Both the position numbers and the translations under genes were made by a program. From Capnocytophaga sp. ARDL2 (GTDB lineage: Bacteria > Bacteroidota > Bacteroidia > Flavobacteriales > Flavobacteriaceae): 64,000 bases of DNA. Below are positions 1 through 7,468 of the stretch, piece after piece; within the stretch, counting starts at the first letter, position 1, and each line of letters starts with the position of its first letter. The stretch is taken from assembly GCF_041530365.1 (NCBI RefSeq), contig NZ_CP168034.1, forward strand, positions 868,001 through 932,000, written 5' to 3'. A model generated the notes under the pieces. The model ran no database searches, was not told the DNA's origin, and was given only the letters and a program-made list of their open reading frames with translations.

Positions 1-536
1 AGGTAAATAGTCTTTCCATTTTTTACTATTTCATTGGTCAAAGGTTGTAGGTTTTCTTTCCACTTTTTAGCGTATTCGTGTTGTTCTGTACGAGCAAGTA
101 CTGAAATTTCTTCGTCCAATTTTAGTAACCACGCCCAGCTGTAAGTTCTTTCAAAAGTTTTAGCCGAAGGGTATTTAGAAAAATACAAGGCTTCTTCCAA
201 TAGATTTTCTTTGGTAAGCGATTGATTGAGTTTTTGAATAATTTCTTGTTTTATAGAGAGATTGGGATACGTTTTTAGCAAACGTACCAGCATCCAATGT
301 CCGTGTACAGAGCTCTGCCAATCATAGCAACCGTAAAAGGTAGGATGTAAATCTATTGGAGACAAACCTACTTCAGCCTCGGTATTGAATGTGTGTCCTG
401 TTTTGTTTGGGTATTCTGTGTGAACGCAATGCAATGACAATTCAGCAAGATTTAGTGCTATTTCATTTGATAATATATGCTGATTTTGAGCGAAAGTTGA
501 AAGAGAAAGCATCGACCAGAAAAATATGTTTTTCAT
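1..536 (-). CDS. DUF2891 family secreted protein (3' end outside window)
   Basis: The reverse strand from an ATG at 534-536 reads a signal peptide (MKNIFFWSMLSLSTFAQ) followed by the DUF2891 signature: a run containing LHPTFYGCYDWQSSVHGHWM at about residues 68-87. At least 178 codons are in the window and no stop is reached, so the C-terminus lies before base 1. DUF2891 proteins are exported or periplasmic proteins of unknown function with conserved His, Trp and Asp residues suggesting a hydrolase- or lyase-like fold; the function here is not known. The short forward reading frame at 389-601 on the opposite strand is a shadow of this gene. It is divergent from pdhB, with about 140 bp between the two starts. 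Confidence 0.85.
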   Translation of the reverse strand, partial: MKNIFFWSMLSLSTFAQNQHILSNEIALNLAELSLHCVHTEYPNKTGHTFNTEAEVGLSPIDLHPTFYGCYDWQSSVHGHWMLVRLLKTYPNLSIKQEIIQKLNQSLTKENLLEEALYFSKYPSAKTFERTYSWAWLLKLDEEISVLARTEQHEYAKKWKENLQPLTNEIVKNGKTIY

Positions 537-642
537 CTTGTGATTATTTCCAAACAAAGATAGAGATTATTTTTTATGATGAAATCTCATTTTCAAATTA
601 AAACAATCAACAAAAATCCTTCACAGATATTCAAAAAAGTAT

Positions 643-650
643 TAAATTTG
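643..650 (+). promoter_or_regulatory. Putative -7 box of pdhB
   Basis: TAAATTTG matches the Bacteroidota -7 element TAnnTTTG and lies 26 bp before the pdhB ATG. No good TTTG is seen 19 bp upstream, so the call rests on the -7 box alone. Confidence 0.4.
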
Positions 651-676
651 CGACTTTATAATAGAAACATATCTTT

Positions 677-1654
677 ATGAGAACAATACAATTTAGAGAG
701 GCTATTTGCGAGGCAATGAGCGAAGAAATGCGTAGAGACGAAAACATCTATTTGATGGGGGAGGAAGTTGCTGAGTACAATGGTGCTTATAAGGCAAGTA
801 AAGGAATGCTTGACGAATTTGGTCCAAAACGCGTAATCGATACACCTATTGCAGAGCTTGGTTTTGCTGGTATTGCGGTAGGTTCGGCAATGAATGGATT
901 GCGTCCGATTGTAGAATTTATGACGTTTAACTTCTCATTGGTGGGTATTGACCAAATCATCAACAACGCAGCAAAAATGCGTCAGATGTCAGGTGGTCAG
1001 TTTTCGATGCCTATCGTGTTTAGAGGTCCTACAGCATCAGCAGGACAGTTGGCTGCAACACACTCTCAAGCGTTTGAAAATTGGTATGCCAATACTCCAG
1101 GTTTGAAAGTAGTAGTTCCTTCTAATCCGTATGACGCAAAAGGTTTGTTGAAATCTGCTATCCGTGACAACGACCCTGTAATCTTTATGGAGTCTGAGCA
1201 AATGTACGGAGACAAAGGAGAGGTGCCTACAGAGGAATACACAATTCCGTTGGGAGTTGCCGATGTAAAAAGACAAGGAACAGATGTTACGATTGTTTCT
1301 TTTGGAAAAATTTTGAAAGAGGCGTTTATCGCAGCAGACGAATTGGCAAAAGAAAATATTTCTGTAGAAATCATCGATTTGCGTACCATTCGTCCGATGG
1401 ATTACGATGCGATTATCAACTCGGTAAAGAAAACCAACCGTTTGGTGATTTTGGAAGAGGCTTGGCCGTTTAGTTCGGTTGCATCAGAGATTACTTATAT
1501 GGTACAAGAAAGAGCCTTTGATTATTTAGACGCTCCAATCCAAAGAATTACGACTGCCGATACACCAGCACCTTATTCACCAGCTTTGTTGAAAGAATGG
1601 TTGCCAAATGCACAAGATGTAGTAAAAGCGGTAAAAAAAGTTCTTTATAAATAA
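677..1654 (+). CDS. pdhB: Pyruvate dehydrogenase E1 component, beta subunit
   Basis: This 325-residue protein has the normal length and sequence of the E1 beta subunit of the pyruvate dehydrogenase complex. It pairs with an alpha subunit to bind thiamine diphosphate and decarboxylate pyruvate in the cytoplasm. It starts MRTIQFREAICEAMSEEM, has the thiamine-site glutamate region PIVEFMTFNF at about residues 76-85, and ends with the transketolase C-terminal domain (DLRTIRPMD near 235; EEAWPFSSVASEI near 260). Neither pdhA nor the E2 gene is adjacent: a hairpin terminator follows at once and the upstream gene is divergent, so it appears to be transcribed alone. Identity is firm; branched-chain 2-oxoacid dehydrogenase beta subunits are close relatives and the only real alternative. 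Confidence 0.93.
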   Translation: MRTIQFREAICEAMSEEMRRDENIYLMGEEVAEYNGAYKASKGMLDEFGPKRVIDTPIAELGFAGIAVGSAMNGLRPIVEFMTFNFSLVGIDQIINNAAKMRQMSGGQFSMPIVFRGPTASAGQLAATHSQAFENWYANTPGLKVVVPSNPYDAKGLLKSAIRDNDPVIFMESEQMYGDKGEVPTEEYTIPLGVADVKRQGTDVTIVSFGKILKEAFIAADELAKENISVEIIDLRTIRPMDYDAIINSVKKTNRLVILEEAWPFSSVASEITYMVQERAFDYLDAPIQRITTADTPAPYSPALLKEWLPNAQDVVKAVKKVLYK

Positions 1655-1675
1655 TAAAAATAATCTTAAATTTGC

Positions 1676-1712
1676 AGCTCCAAAAACGTTCAGAGTTTTT
1701 GGGGCTTTTTTT
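1676..1712 (+). terminator. Rho-independent terminator after pdhB
   Basis: A 12-bp stem (1676-1687 with 1695-1706, one G-T pair) with a 7-nt loop is followed by a T run that ends at 1712. The ATG of the next gene begins at 1713, so terminator and start codon abut. Confidence 0.85.
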
Positions 1713-4190
1713 ATGAAACATTTTATAGCGATAATATATTTTTTTTTGGGTGTATTTTATTCATTTGCTCAAACACAAATCAGCGGAGTTGTCCGAGATG
1801 ATATGGGTAATCCTGTGGCAAATGCTCTCATTTACTATGAAGATTATTCTGCTGAAACAGAAAGTAATGACAATGGAGAGTTTTCTCTTTATTCTAAAAA
1901 AAAACAAGAAAATTTTATTGTAAGTGCCGTTGGTTTTAGAGAAGAATCTATTTCTTTGAATACAGCCAATTCAAACTTTTTTAACCTTGTTTTAAAACCA
2001 GAAAACGAACTCAAAGAAATAATTATATACTCAGGAAGAACCTCTAAGAAAAACAATCCTGCGATAGATATTTTACGAAAAGTTTGGGAAAATCGTAAAA
2101 ATAACGGACTCAATAAATTCAATCAATACGCATATAACAAATACGAAAAACTACAATTTGACTTTAATACCATAGACAGTACATTTATGAAAAATGCCCT
2201 GTTTAAAAATATGGATCTGGTGTTTCAGTTTGTAGATACTTCCAAAATTACAGGAAAGTCATTTTTACCTATTTTTATCAACGAACAAGCAAGTAAAGTT
2301 TACGGAGATAACACTAAAAACTTGAAAATAGAAAAACTATTGGGTAATAAAAATTCTGGTTTTGAAGATAATACATTTTTTACTGAAGTAACTAAAGAGT
2401 TGTATAAAGCGTATGATATTTACGACAATTATATCAAATTGTTTAACAAAGATTTTACAAGTCCCATTTCTCGCACAGGGATCGATGTGTACAATTATGT
2501 GTTGCACGATACGCTGATAGAAGACGACAGAAAATCGTTTCACATTGTATATTATCCTCGTAGAAAAGGTGGTTTGACCTTTAGAGGTGAGTTTTTCGTA
2601 GATGAACAAACTTGGGCTGTAACGAAAATCAATATGTATTCAAACGAAGGAGCTGATGTCAATTGGATAAAAGAATTTTTCATAGAGCAAGAATTTGTCA
2701 TTGTTTCTGATGATTTGATTTTATTGAAAAAAGATTTTATCATGACTGATTTTTCACTTTCCAAAAAGGAAGAAGCTCGTGGTATGTATGCCAAACGCAC
2801 TACGCATTACAACGATTTTGTCTTTGACGACGAAAAACCTGCTTCATTTTATCTGCAAAGAGCCAAAACTTATGACCCGACGATTTATAATCAGTCAGAA
2901 TATTTTTGGCAAAATTTTAGAGCGGAAAACCTCAACAAAAATGAGGCGAATATATACGAAATGCTGGATCAATTACAAGACAATCCAAAGTTTAAAACTC
3001 TAACTACCCTTACTCAAATTTTGACTAATGGATATTATAGAGGGAAAAATTTTGACTACGGAAATTTGTTTACATTTTTTGGTTACAACGATATTGAGGG
3101 AATCCGCACACGCATTGGTGGACGAACATTTTTTAATCAAAACGATCAATGGAGATTGGAAGGATATTTGGCTTATGGTTGGAAAGATCAACAGTTTAAA
3201 TATGCATTGCAAGCAAAAAAAATGTTGGTCAACGATTGGCGTTTGATTGGTCATATTGGTTATAAAAACGATGTGGAACAATTGGCGGGGCAGCTAATGC
3301 AATCGTCTAATCTTATGAAAAGCGAATTTGCTTCGAGTTCGCTATTGGCAGGAGGTGACAATTCTAAGCTCACACATATTCAGCATTTTTCAACAGGTTT
3401 TGAAATTGAACCATTGAAAAACATAAGGTTGCGGACTTCCTACAATTACAGACAATTACAACCTGCGGATTTCAGTAGATTTTCTACGGCATTTTTTCAA
3501 GATGGGGTGATAAAAGATCAAATCAAACAGCACGAATGGAATGTAGCTTTTGATTTTACACCCAATAGAAAAGTTGCGGGGTTTGGGGTAGAACAAAAGG
3601 CAATCGTAAGGAGATTTCCTCGCTTTTTCTTAAATTTTACGCAAGGATTTGACGGACTCACTGATACTGATTTTGCGTATCAAAAATTGCAATTTCTTTA
3701 CCGACATCCTTTTACAATCGGAGGATTTGGACACATGACCGCTGTAGTCGAAGCAGGAAAAACATGGGGCACCGTACCATTGAGTTTGCTCAATGTATTG
3801 CCAGGAAATCAATCGTATTTTGTACTCGAAAACGGATTTAGTCAATTGGATTATTATGAATTTGTTACAGACCAATATGTTACCTTTCACATTACACACA
3901 ATTTCAACGGAAAGATTTTTTCAAGAATACCATTGATTCGAAAATTAAAATGGCGTGAAATTATAGGAATACGAGGAGCATGGGGAGCCATTTCTGATAA
4001 AAACAAACTATTCAACCGAAGTATGATTAGCTATAACGCACCTTCGGATAAATTGTACTACGAATATTTTGTTGGTGTAGGAAATATTTTCAAAGTATTC
4101 CGCATAGATTTTAGTTGGAGAGGCAATTATTTAGACACTCCCAATGCAAGAAGATTTGGTATAAAAGGAGGATTTGAAATTAATTTTTAA
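1713..4190 (+). CDS. DUF5686 outer-membrane protein with carboxypeptidase-like regulatory domain
   Basis: An 825-residue exported protein. Residues 1-19 form a signal peptide ending SFAQ. Residues about 20-95 (QISGVVRDDMGNPVANALI...) form a CarboxypepD_reg-like beta-sandwich domain, as in many TonB-dependent transporters. The rest, about 100-825, matches DUF5686, and the C-terminal half has alternating aromatic strands ending RFGIKGGFEINF, with a terminal aromatic residue typical of an outer-membrane beta-barrel. No TonB box or plug domain is apparent, so it is not a classical SusC-type transporter. The biochemical role of DUF5686 proteins is not established. The start is chosen for its clean signal peptide, although it directly touches the preceding terminator and leaves no room for an independent promoter or ribosome-binding site outside the hairpin. 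Confidence 0.85.
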   Translation: MKHFIAIIYFFLGVFYSFAQTQISGVVRDDMGNPVANALIYYEDYSAETESNDNGEFSLYSKKKQENFIVSAVGFREESISLNTANSNFFNLVLKPENELKEIIIYSGRTSKKNNPAIDILRKVWENRKNNGLNKFNQYAYNKYEKLQFDFNTIDSTFMKNALFKNMDLVFQFVDTSKITGKSFLPIFINEQASKVYGDNTKNLKIEKLLGNKNSGFEDNTFFTEVTKELYKAYDIYDNYIKLFNKDFTSPISRTGIDVYNYVLHDTLIEDDRKSFHIVYYPRRKGGLTFRGEFFVDEQTWAVTKINMYSNEGADVNWIKEFFIEQEFVIVSDDLILLKKDFIMTDFSLSKKEEARGMYAKRTTHYNDFVFDDEKPASFYLQRAKTYDPTIYNQSEYFWQNFRAENLNKNEANIYEMLDQLQDNPKFKTLTTLTQILTNGYYRGKNFDYGNLFTFFGYNDIEGIRTRIGGRTFFNQNDQWRLEGYLAYGWKDQQFKYALQAKKMLVNDWRLIGHIGYKNDVEQLAGQLMQSSNLMKSEFASSSLLAGGDNSKLTHIQHFSTGFEIEPLKNIRLRTSYNYRQLQPADFSRFSTAFFQDGVIKDQIKQHEWNVAFDFTPNRKVAGFGVEQKAIVRRFPRFFLNFTQGFDGLTDTDFAYQKLQFLYRHPFTIGGFGHMTAVVEAGKTWGTVPLSLLNVLPGNQSYFVLENGFSQLDYYEFVTDQYVTFHITHNFNGKIFSRIPLIRKLKWREIIGIRGAWGAISDKNKLFNRSMISYNAPSDKLYYEYFVGVGNIFKVFRIDFSWRGNYLDTPNARRFGIKGGFEINF

Positions 4191-4193
4191 ATC

Positions 4194-4247
4194 TTTTATA
4201 AAACAAAAATTGCAGTCCGAAAAGACTGCAATTTTTGTTTTATAAAA
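4194..4247. terminator. Perfect 24-bp hairpin, probable bidirectional terminator
   Basis: Bases 4194-4217 are exactly complementary to 4224-4247 with a 6-nt loop. Both outer arms are A/T rich, giving a U tract in either direction. It ends the DUF5686 gene on the plus strand and would also stop minus-strand transcription coming from the candidate small RNA. Confidence 0.85.
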
Positions 4248-4307
4248 CTTGTAATGTAACTAACACAGGGTTAATTACCGTGAAATGCCTAACGAAGTGG
4301 GCTATAA

Positions 4308-4458
4308 CATAAAAAAGAAAGCAATATGAGTTTTAAACTGCACTTAAAATTCAAGTCTTTTAATTTGTTGATAATCATTTATTTCAAAGAAATAAAAAAC
4401 AAATTCTGAGACTTTGTAGGGAGATTGCCTCTCCTCCTGCTTATTGCTTTACTTCTTG
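4308..4458 (-). ncRNA. ssrS: Candidate 6S-like small RNA (possible 6S-Flavo)
   Basis: The 430-bp gap between the DUF5686 gene and ppa has no reading frame but folds strongly on the minus strand. A closing stem pairs 4442-4457 with 4315-4326 (core TATTGCTTT with AAAGCAATA). Inside it are a large asymmetric bubble and a long arm: 4409-4414 with 4353-4358, 4398-4405 with 4362-4369, and an apical hairpin at 4378-4396. A TAACTTTG -7 box sits just upstream and a T run follows the closing stem. Closing stem, central bubble and terminal arm form the architecture of 6S RNA, which binds RNA polymerase holoenzyme. The structure is seen in the sequence; the family assignment is inference. No covariance model was run. 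Confidence 0.5.
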
Positions 4459-4461
4459 ATA

Positions 4462-4469
4462 CAAAGTTA
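4462..4469 (-). promoter_or_regulatory. -7 box for the candidate small RNA
   Basis: On the minus strand these bases read TAACTTTG, matching TAnnTTTG, about 4-5 nt before the predicted first base of the structured RNA. No TTTG is found at the standard 19-bp distance. Confidence 0.4.
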
Positions 4470-4619
4470 TAATTTTTTTGAACTGGAAGTAGAAAAAAAC
4501 AAAAAAATAATCTATCAAAATCAGTATTGAATTAGAATGGTGGTTTATTCTATTGATCATCACAATCATTGTGTTGTGGAAAGTATTTGCTTAATTTAGT
4601 GTTTTTTAGCTGATACTTG

Positions 4620-4650
4620 TTTGAAATCTCATAAAAAAGGAGTACTTTCG
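4620..4650 (+). promoter_or_regulatory. ppa promoter
   Basis: TTTG at 4620-4623, a 19-bp spacer and TACTTTCG at 4643-4650 reproduce the Bacteroidota -33/-7 promoter with one mismatch. It lies 26 bp before the ppa start. Confidence 0.7.
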
Positions 4651-4676
4651 CAAAAAATTAATAAATAAAATAAAAG

Positions 4677-5201
4677 ATGGCAAAAACAGATACTTTCGAT
4701 GTGTTTATCGAAATACCAACAGGGAGCAGAAATAAGTACGAATTTGATTTTGAATTGAAAAAAATGCGTTTCGACCGTTTGTTGTTTTCATCTATGAAAT
4801 ACCCAACAGATTACGGTTTTATCCCTGAAACTTTGGCGTTGGACAACGACCCATTGGATGCATTGGTGTTGTTTACAGAGCCTACAATCCCAGGGTTGTT
4901 GGTAGAAGTAAAACCTGTAGGTGTATTCTACATGTCTGACGACAAAGGAAACGACGAAAAAATCATCTGTGTTCCTACAGGAGATCCTTTGATGAGAGAG
5001 TTGAACGACTTAAACGATGTAAACGCTCACTTATTGAAAGAAATCGAACACTTCTTTAAAGTATATAAAGATTTGGAAAACAAGAAAGTAGAAACTAATG
5101 GATTTGGAGATAAAGCAGCAGCTATTCAAATGATTGAAGAGTGTAAAGCTCGTTTCAACGCACTTCCAAAAGAAAAACAAGAAGAATATAGTATTTTTTA
5201 A
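4677..5201 (+). CDS. ppa: Inorganic pyrophosphatase, family I
   Basis: A 174-residue cytoplasmic enzyme that hydrolyses pyrophosphate to orthophosphate and so pulls biosynthetic reactions forward. The family I core is visible: KYEFD near residue 21, the metal-binding stretch DYGFIPETLALDNDPLDALV at about 42-61 with its Asp cluster, and the later DDKGNDEKII segment near 85. Length is normal. It has its own promoter and terminator and so is probably monocistronic. Identity is firm. Confidence 0.95.
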   Translation: MAKTDTFDVFIEIPTGSRNKYEFDFELKKMRFDRLLFSSMKYPTDYGFIPETLALDNDPLDALVLFTEPTIPGLLVEVKPVGVFYMSDDKGNDEKIICVPTGDPLMRELNDLNDVNAHLLKEIEHFFKVYKDLENKKVETNGFGDKAAAIQMIEECKARFNALPKEKQEEYSIF

Positions 5202-5210
5202 TACAATAAT

Positions 5211-5238
5211 AAAAAGCTGTCTGAAAAGGCAGCTTTTT
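5211..5238. terminator. Terminator shared by ppa and the convergent acpT-like gene
   Basis: An 11-bp stem (5211-5221 with 5228-5238, one G-T pair) with loop TGAAAA is flanked by A and T runs. It lies between convergent genes and its 3' arm overlaps the stop codon of the minus-strand gene. Confidence 0.8.
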
Positions 5239-5860
5239 ATTTTTCCCAAACGACCGTCCAAACAAAATCTTCTAAGAAATCAAAAATACCTTGGTATTCG
5301 ATTTTGATATTGTTTTGTGTAGTATAGCCTTCAAATTGATTTTGTTGTAATTGAAAAGGACGAATATGCATTTCTTTTGTAGCATCAATTCCTTTGAGAT
5401 TGTTTGTTTTGTAAATGCTTTCTTTTGCCGACCAAATAATGGCTAAATAGTTTAATTGTTCATTTTGAGAGATGAAATTTTCTTCTGAATCAATAAATCG
5501 ACGTTTTACATTTGCCAATTTAGGTCTTATTTTTTCAATGTCAATTCCAACTGGTAGATGGTGAATTGCCATTGCAACGTATTCAAACGAATGAGAAAAT
5601 GAAATATGCAAGCCATTGTTTAGCATAGGTTTTCCCGATGATTCATAAAAAAAATCTTCCTCTTTTATATTGGCTAATTGTAATAACTTTCTTTGAGAGA
5701 AAAAAGTTTTTTTCTGTAAATCAGTTTTTAAGTGGGAAAAATTTTCATTTAGCAAAGGATTATTATCAATGTTAAAAGACAATTTCTCAATGTTTTCAGT
5801 GATTTTCCATATAAAAAGTGTACAATTATTGTTGAATGATTTTTGTAAAACTAATGGCAT
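5237..5860 (-). CDS. 4'-phosphopantetheinyl transferase, Sfp/AcpT type
   Basis: A 207-residue protein that should transfer the phosphopantetheine arm of coenzyme A to a serine of an acyl or peptidyl carrier protein. Both family motifs are present: GIDIEKIRP at about residues 105-113, containing the Mg-binding Asp, and WSAKESIYK near 143-151, containing the catalytic Glu and Lys. The substrate carrier protein cannot be told from sequence. It is convergent with ppa and divergent from ahcY. Length fits the family. Confidence 0.87.
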   Translation of the reverse strand: MPLVLQKSFNNNCTLFIWKITENIEKLSFNIDNNPLLNENFSHLKTDLQKKTFFSQRKLLQLANIKEEDFFYESSGKPMLNNGLHISFSHSFEYVAMAIHHLPVGIDIEKIRPKLANVKRRFIDSEENFISQNEQLNYLAIIWSAKESIYKTNNLKGIDATKEMHIRPFQLQQNQFEGYTTQNNIKIEYQGIFDFLEDFVWTVVWEK

Positions 5861-5960
5861 TTTTTTATCCTAATTTGAATGTACAAAAATAGTTTTTTTT
5901 AGATAAAAATGACCATCTACTGAAAAATATACTTTATGTTACATACCTATTTACTCTATT

Positions 5961-6023
5961 CTGAGAATTTTAGAACTTGTTCCGAGAAATTTGAGACCTG
6001 TCTCGAGAAATTCGGGATTAATA
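5961..6023 (+). repeat. Three phased 21-bp repeats upstream of the ahcY promoter
   Basis: Imperfect units start at 5961, 5982 and 6003, exactly 21 bp apart, each with the core YCGAGAAATT or a close variant. They end just upstream of the -33 element. A spacing of two helical turns would put the units on one DNA face, as expected for an array of protein-binding sites. Confidence 0.6.
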
Positions 6024-6038
6024 CTTTATTACGAATCT

Positions 6039-6069
6039 TTTGTACTTAATACTTTATACCTTACCTTTG
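6039..6069 (+). promoter_or_regulatory. ahcY promoter
   Basis: TTTG at 6039-6042, a 19-bp spacer and TACCTTTG at 6062-6069 match the Bacteroidota primary-sigma promoter perfectly. It is 25 bp before the ATG. Confidence 0.8.
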
Positions 6070-6094
6070 CACTCAAATTAATAAAATCATAAAA

Positions 6095-7411
6095 ATGAGT
6101 ACAAAACAGATTCCGTATGTTCCGTATAAAGTTAAAGATATGTCTTTGGCGGCTTGGGGAAGAAAAGAAATAGAATTGGCTGAAGCTGAGATGCCTGGAT
6201 TGATGGCGTTACGTGAAGAATACAAAGATGAACAACCTTTGAAAGGTGCAAGAATTGCTGGATGTTTGCACATGACAATTCAGACGGCGGTTTTGATTGA
6301 AACGCTTGCTGCATTGGGAGCTGAGCTTACTTGGTCTTCGTGTAATATTTTTTCAACTCAAGATCAGGCTGCGGCAGCAATTGCAGAAACTGGAGTGCAA
6401 GTTTACGCATGGAAAGGTCTTACAGAAGAAGAATTTGACTGGTGTATTGAACAAACGCTTTTCTTTGGCGAAGACCGTAAACCTTTGAATATGATTTTGG
6501 ACGACGGTGGAGATTTGACCAATATGGTGATCGACCGTTATCCTGAATTGGTAGCTGGAATCAAAGGACTTTCTGAAGAAACGACAACGGGTGTTCACAG
6601 ATTGTACGAACGCATGGCAAAAGGAACGTTACCTATGCCGGCTATCAATGTAAACGACTCGGTAACAAAATCAAAATTTGACAACAAATACGGATGTCGC
6701 GAATCTGCTGTGGACGCCATTCGTAGAGCAACGGATGTGATGTTGGCAGGAAAACGCGTAGTGGTATGTGGTTATGGTGATGTAGGAAAAGGTACTGCGG
6801 CGTCTTTTAGAGGAGCAGGTTCGATTGTAACGGTTACAGAAATTGACCCAATTTGTGCGTTGCAAGCGGCTATGGAAGGTTATGAAGTGAAAAAATTGGA
6901 CAATGCTATCGCCAATGCCGATATTGTAATCACAACTACAGGAAATAAAGATATTGTGGTAGAAAAACACTTCCGTAAAATGAAAGACAAAACCATTGTT
7001 TGTAATATCGGACACTTTGACAACGAGATTGATATGGCGTGGTTAAACAACAACTATGGTCATACTAAAACGGAAGTAAAACCTCAAGTGGATATTTATA
7101 ATGTCGATGGAAATGACATCATCATTTTGGCAGAAGGAAGATTGGTAAACTTAGGTTGTGCTACAGGACATCCTTCGTTTGTAATGTCTAATTCGTTTAC
7201 CAACCAAACTTTGGCTCAAATCGAGTTGTGGAACAATAGTGCAAATTATAAAAACGAAGTTTATACACTTCCAAAACATTTGGATGAAAAGGTAGCTCGT
7301 TTACACCTAAATCGTATCGGTGTAGAATTGGATACATTGACCGAAGAACAAGCAGCGTATATTGGGGTTACGGTAGAAGGTCCTTTCAAACCAGAATATT
7401 ACAGATATTAA
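6095..7411 (+). CDS. ahcY: Adenosylhomocysteinase
   Basis: A 438-residue NAD-dependent enzyme that splits S-adenosylhomocysteine into adenosine and homocysteine, keeping methyltransferases (including the DNA methyltransferases in this window) free of product inhibition. The Rossmann glycine motif GYGDVGKG lies near residue 229, the substrate-domain segment with [13 protein letters not shown] near 185, and the C-terminus ends KPEYYRY as is normal for the family. Length is typical. It has a strong promoter preceded by a phased repeat array and a terminator behind it, so it is probably monocistronic. Confidence 0.95.
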   Translation: MSTKQIPYVPYKVKDMSLAAWGRKEIELAEAEMPGLMALREEYKDEQPLKGARIAGCLHMTIQTAVLIETLAALGAELTWSSCNIFSTQDQAAAAIAETGVQVYAWKGLTEEEFDWCIEQTLFFGEDRKPLNMILDDGGDLTNMVIDRYPELVAGIKGLSEETTTGVHRLYERMAKGTLPMPAINVNDSVTKSKFDNKYGCRESAVDAIRRATDVMLAGKRVVVCGYGDVGKGTAASFRGAGSIVTVTEIDPICALQAAMEGYEVKKLDNAIANADIVITTTGNKDIVVEKHFRKMKDKTIVCNIGHFDNEIDMAWLNNNYGHTKTEVKPQVDIYNVDGNDIIILAEGRLVNLGCATGHPSFVMSNSFTNQTLAQIELWNNSANYKNEVYTLPKHLDEKVARLHLNRIGVELDTLTEEQAAYIGVTVEGPFKPEYYRY

Positions 7412-7427
7412 TAAATTTTTTCCTATA

Positions 7428-7462
7428 AAAAACAGGTTGTCTATTACAGACAATCTGTTTTT
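7428..7462. terminator. Bidirectional terminator between ahcY and the pseudouridine synthase gene
   Basis: A 15-bp stem (7428-7442 with 7448-7462, one G-T pair) with a 5-nt loop and poly-A/poly-T arms lies between two convergent genes. Confidence 0.85.
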
Positions 7463-7468
7463 GTATTA

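Noticed and set aside
389..601. Forward 70-codon frame as a gene
   Set aside because: It is antisense to the clearly conserved DUF2891 gene and resembles no protein.
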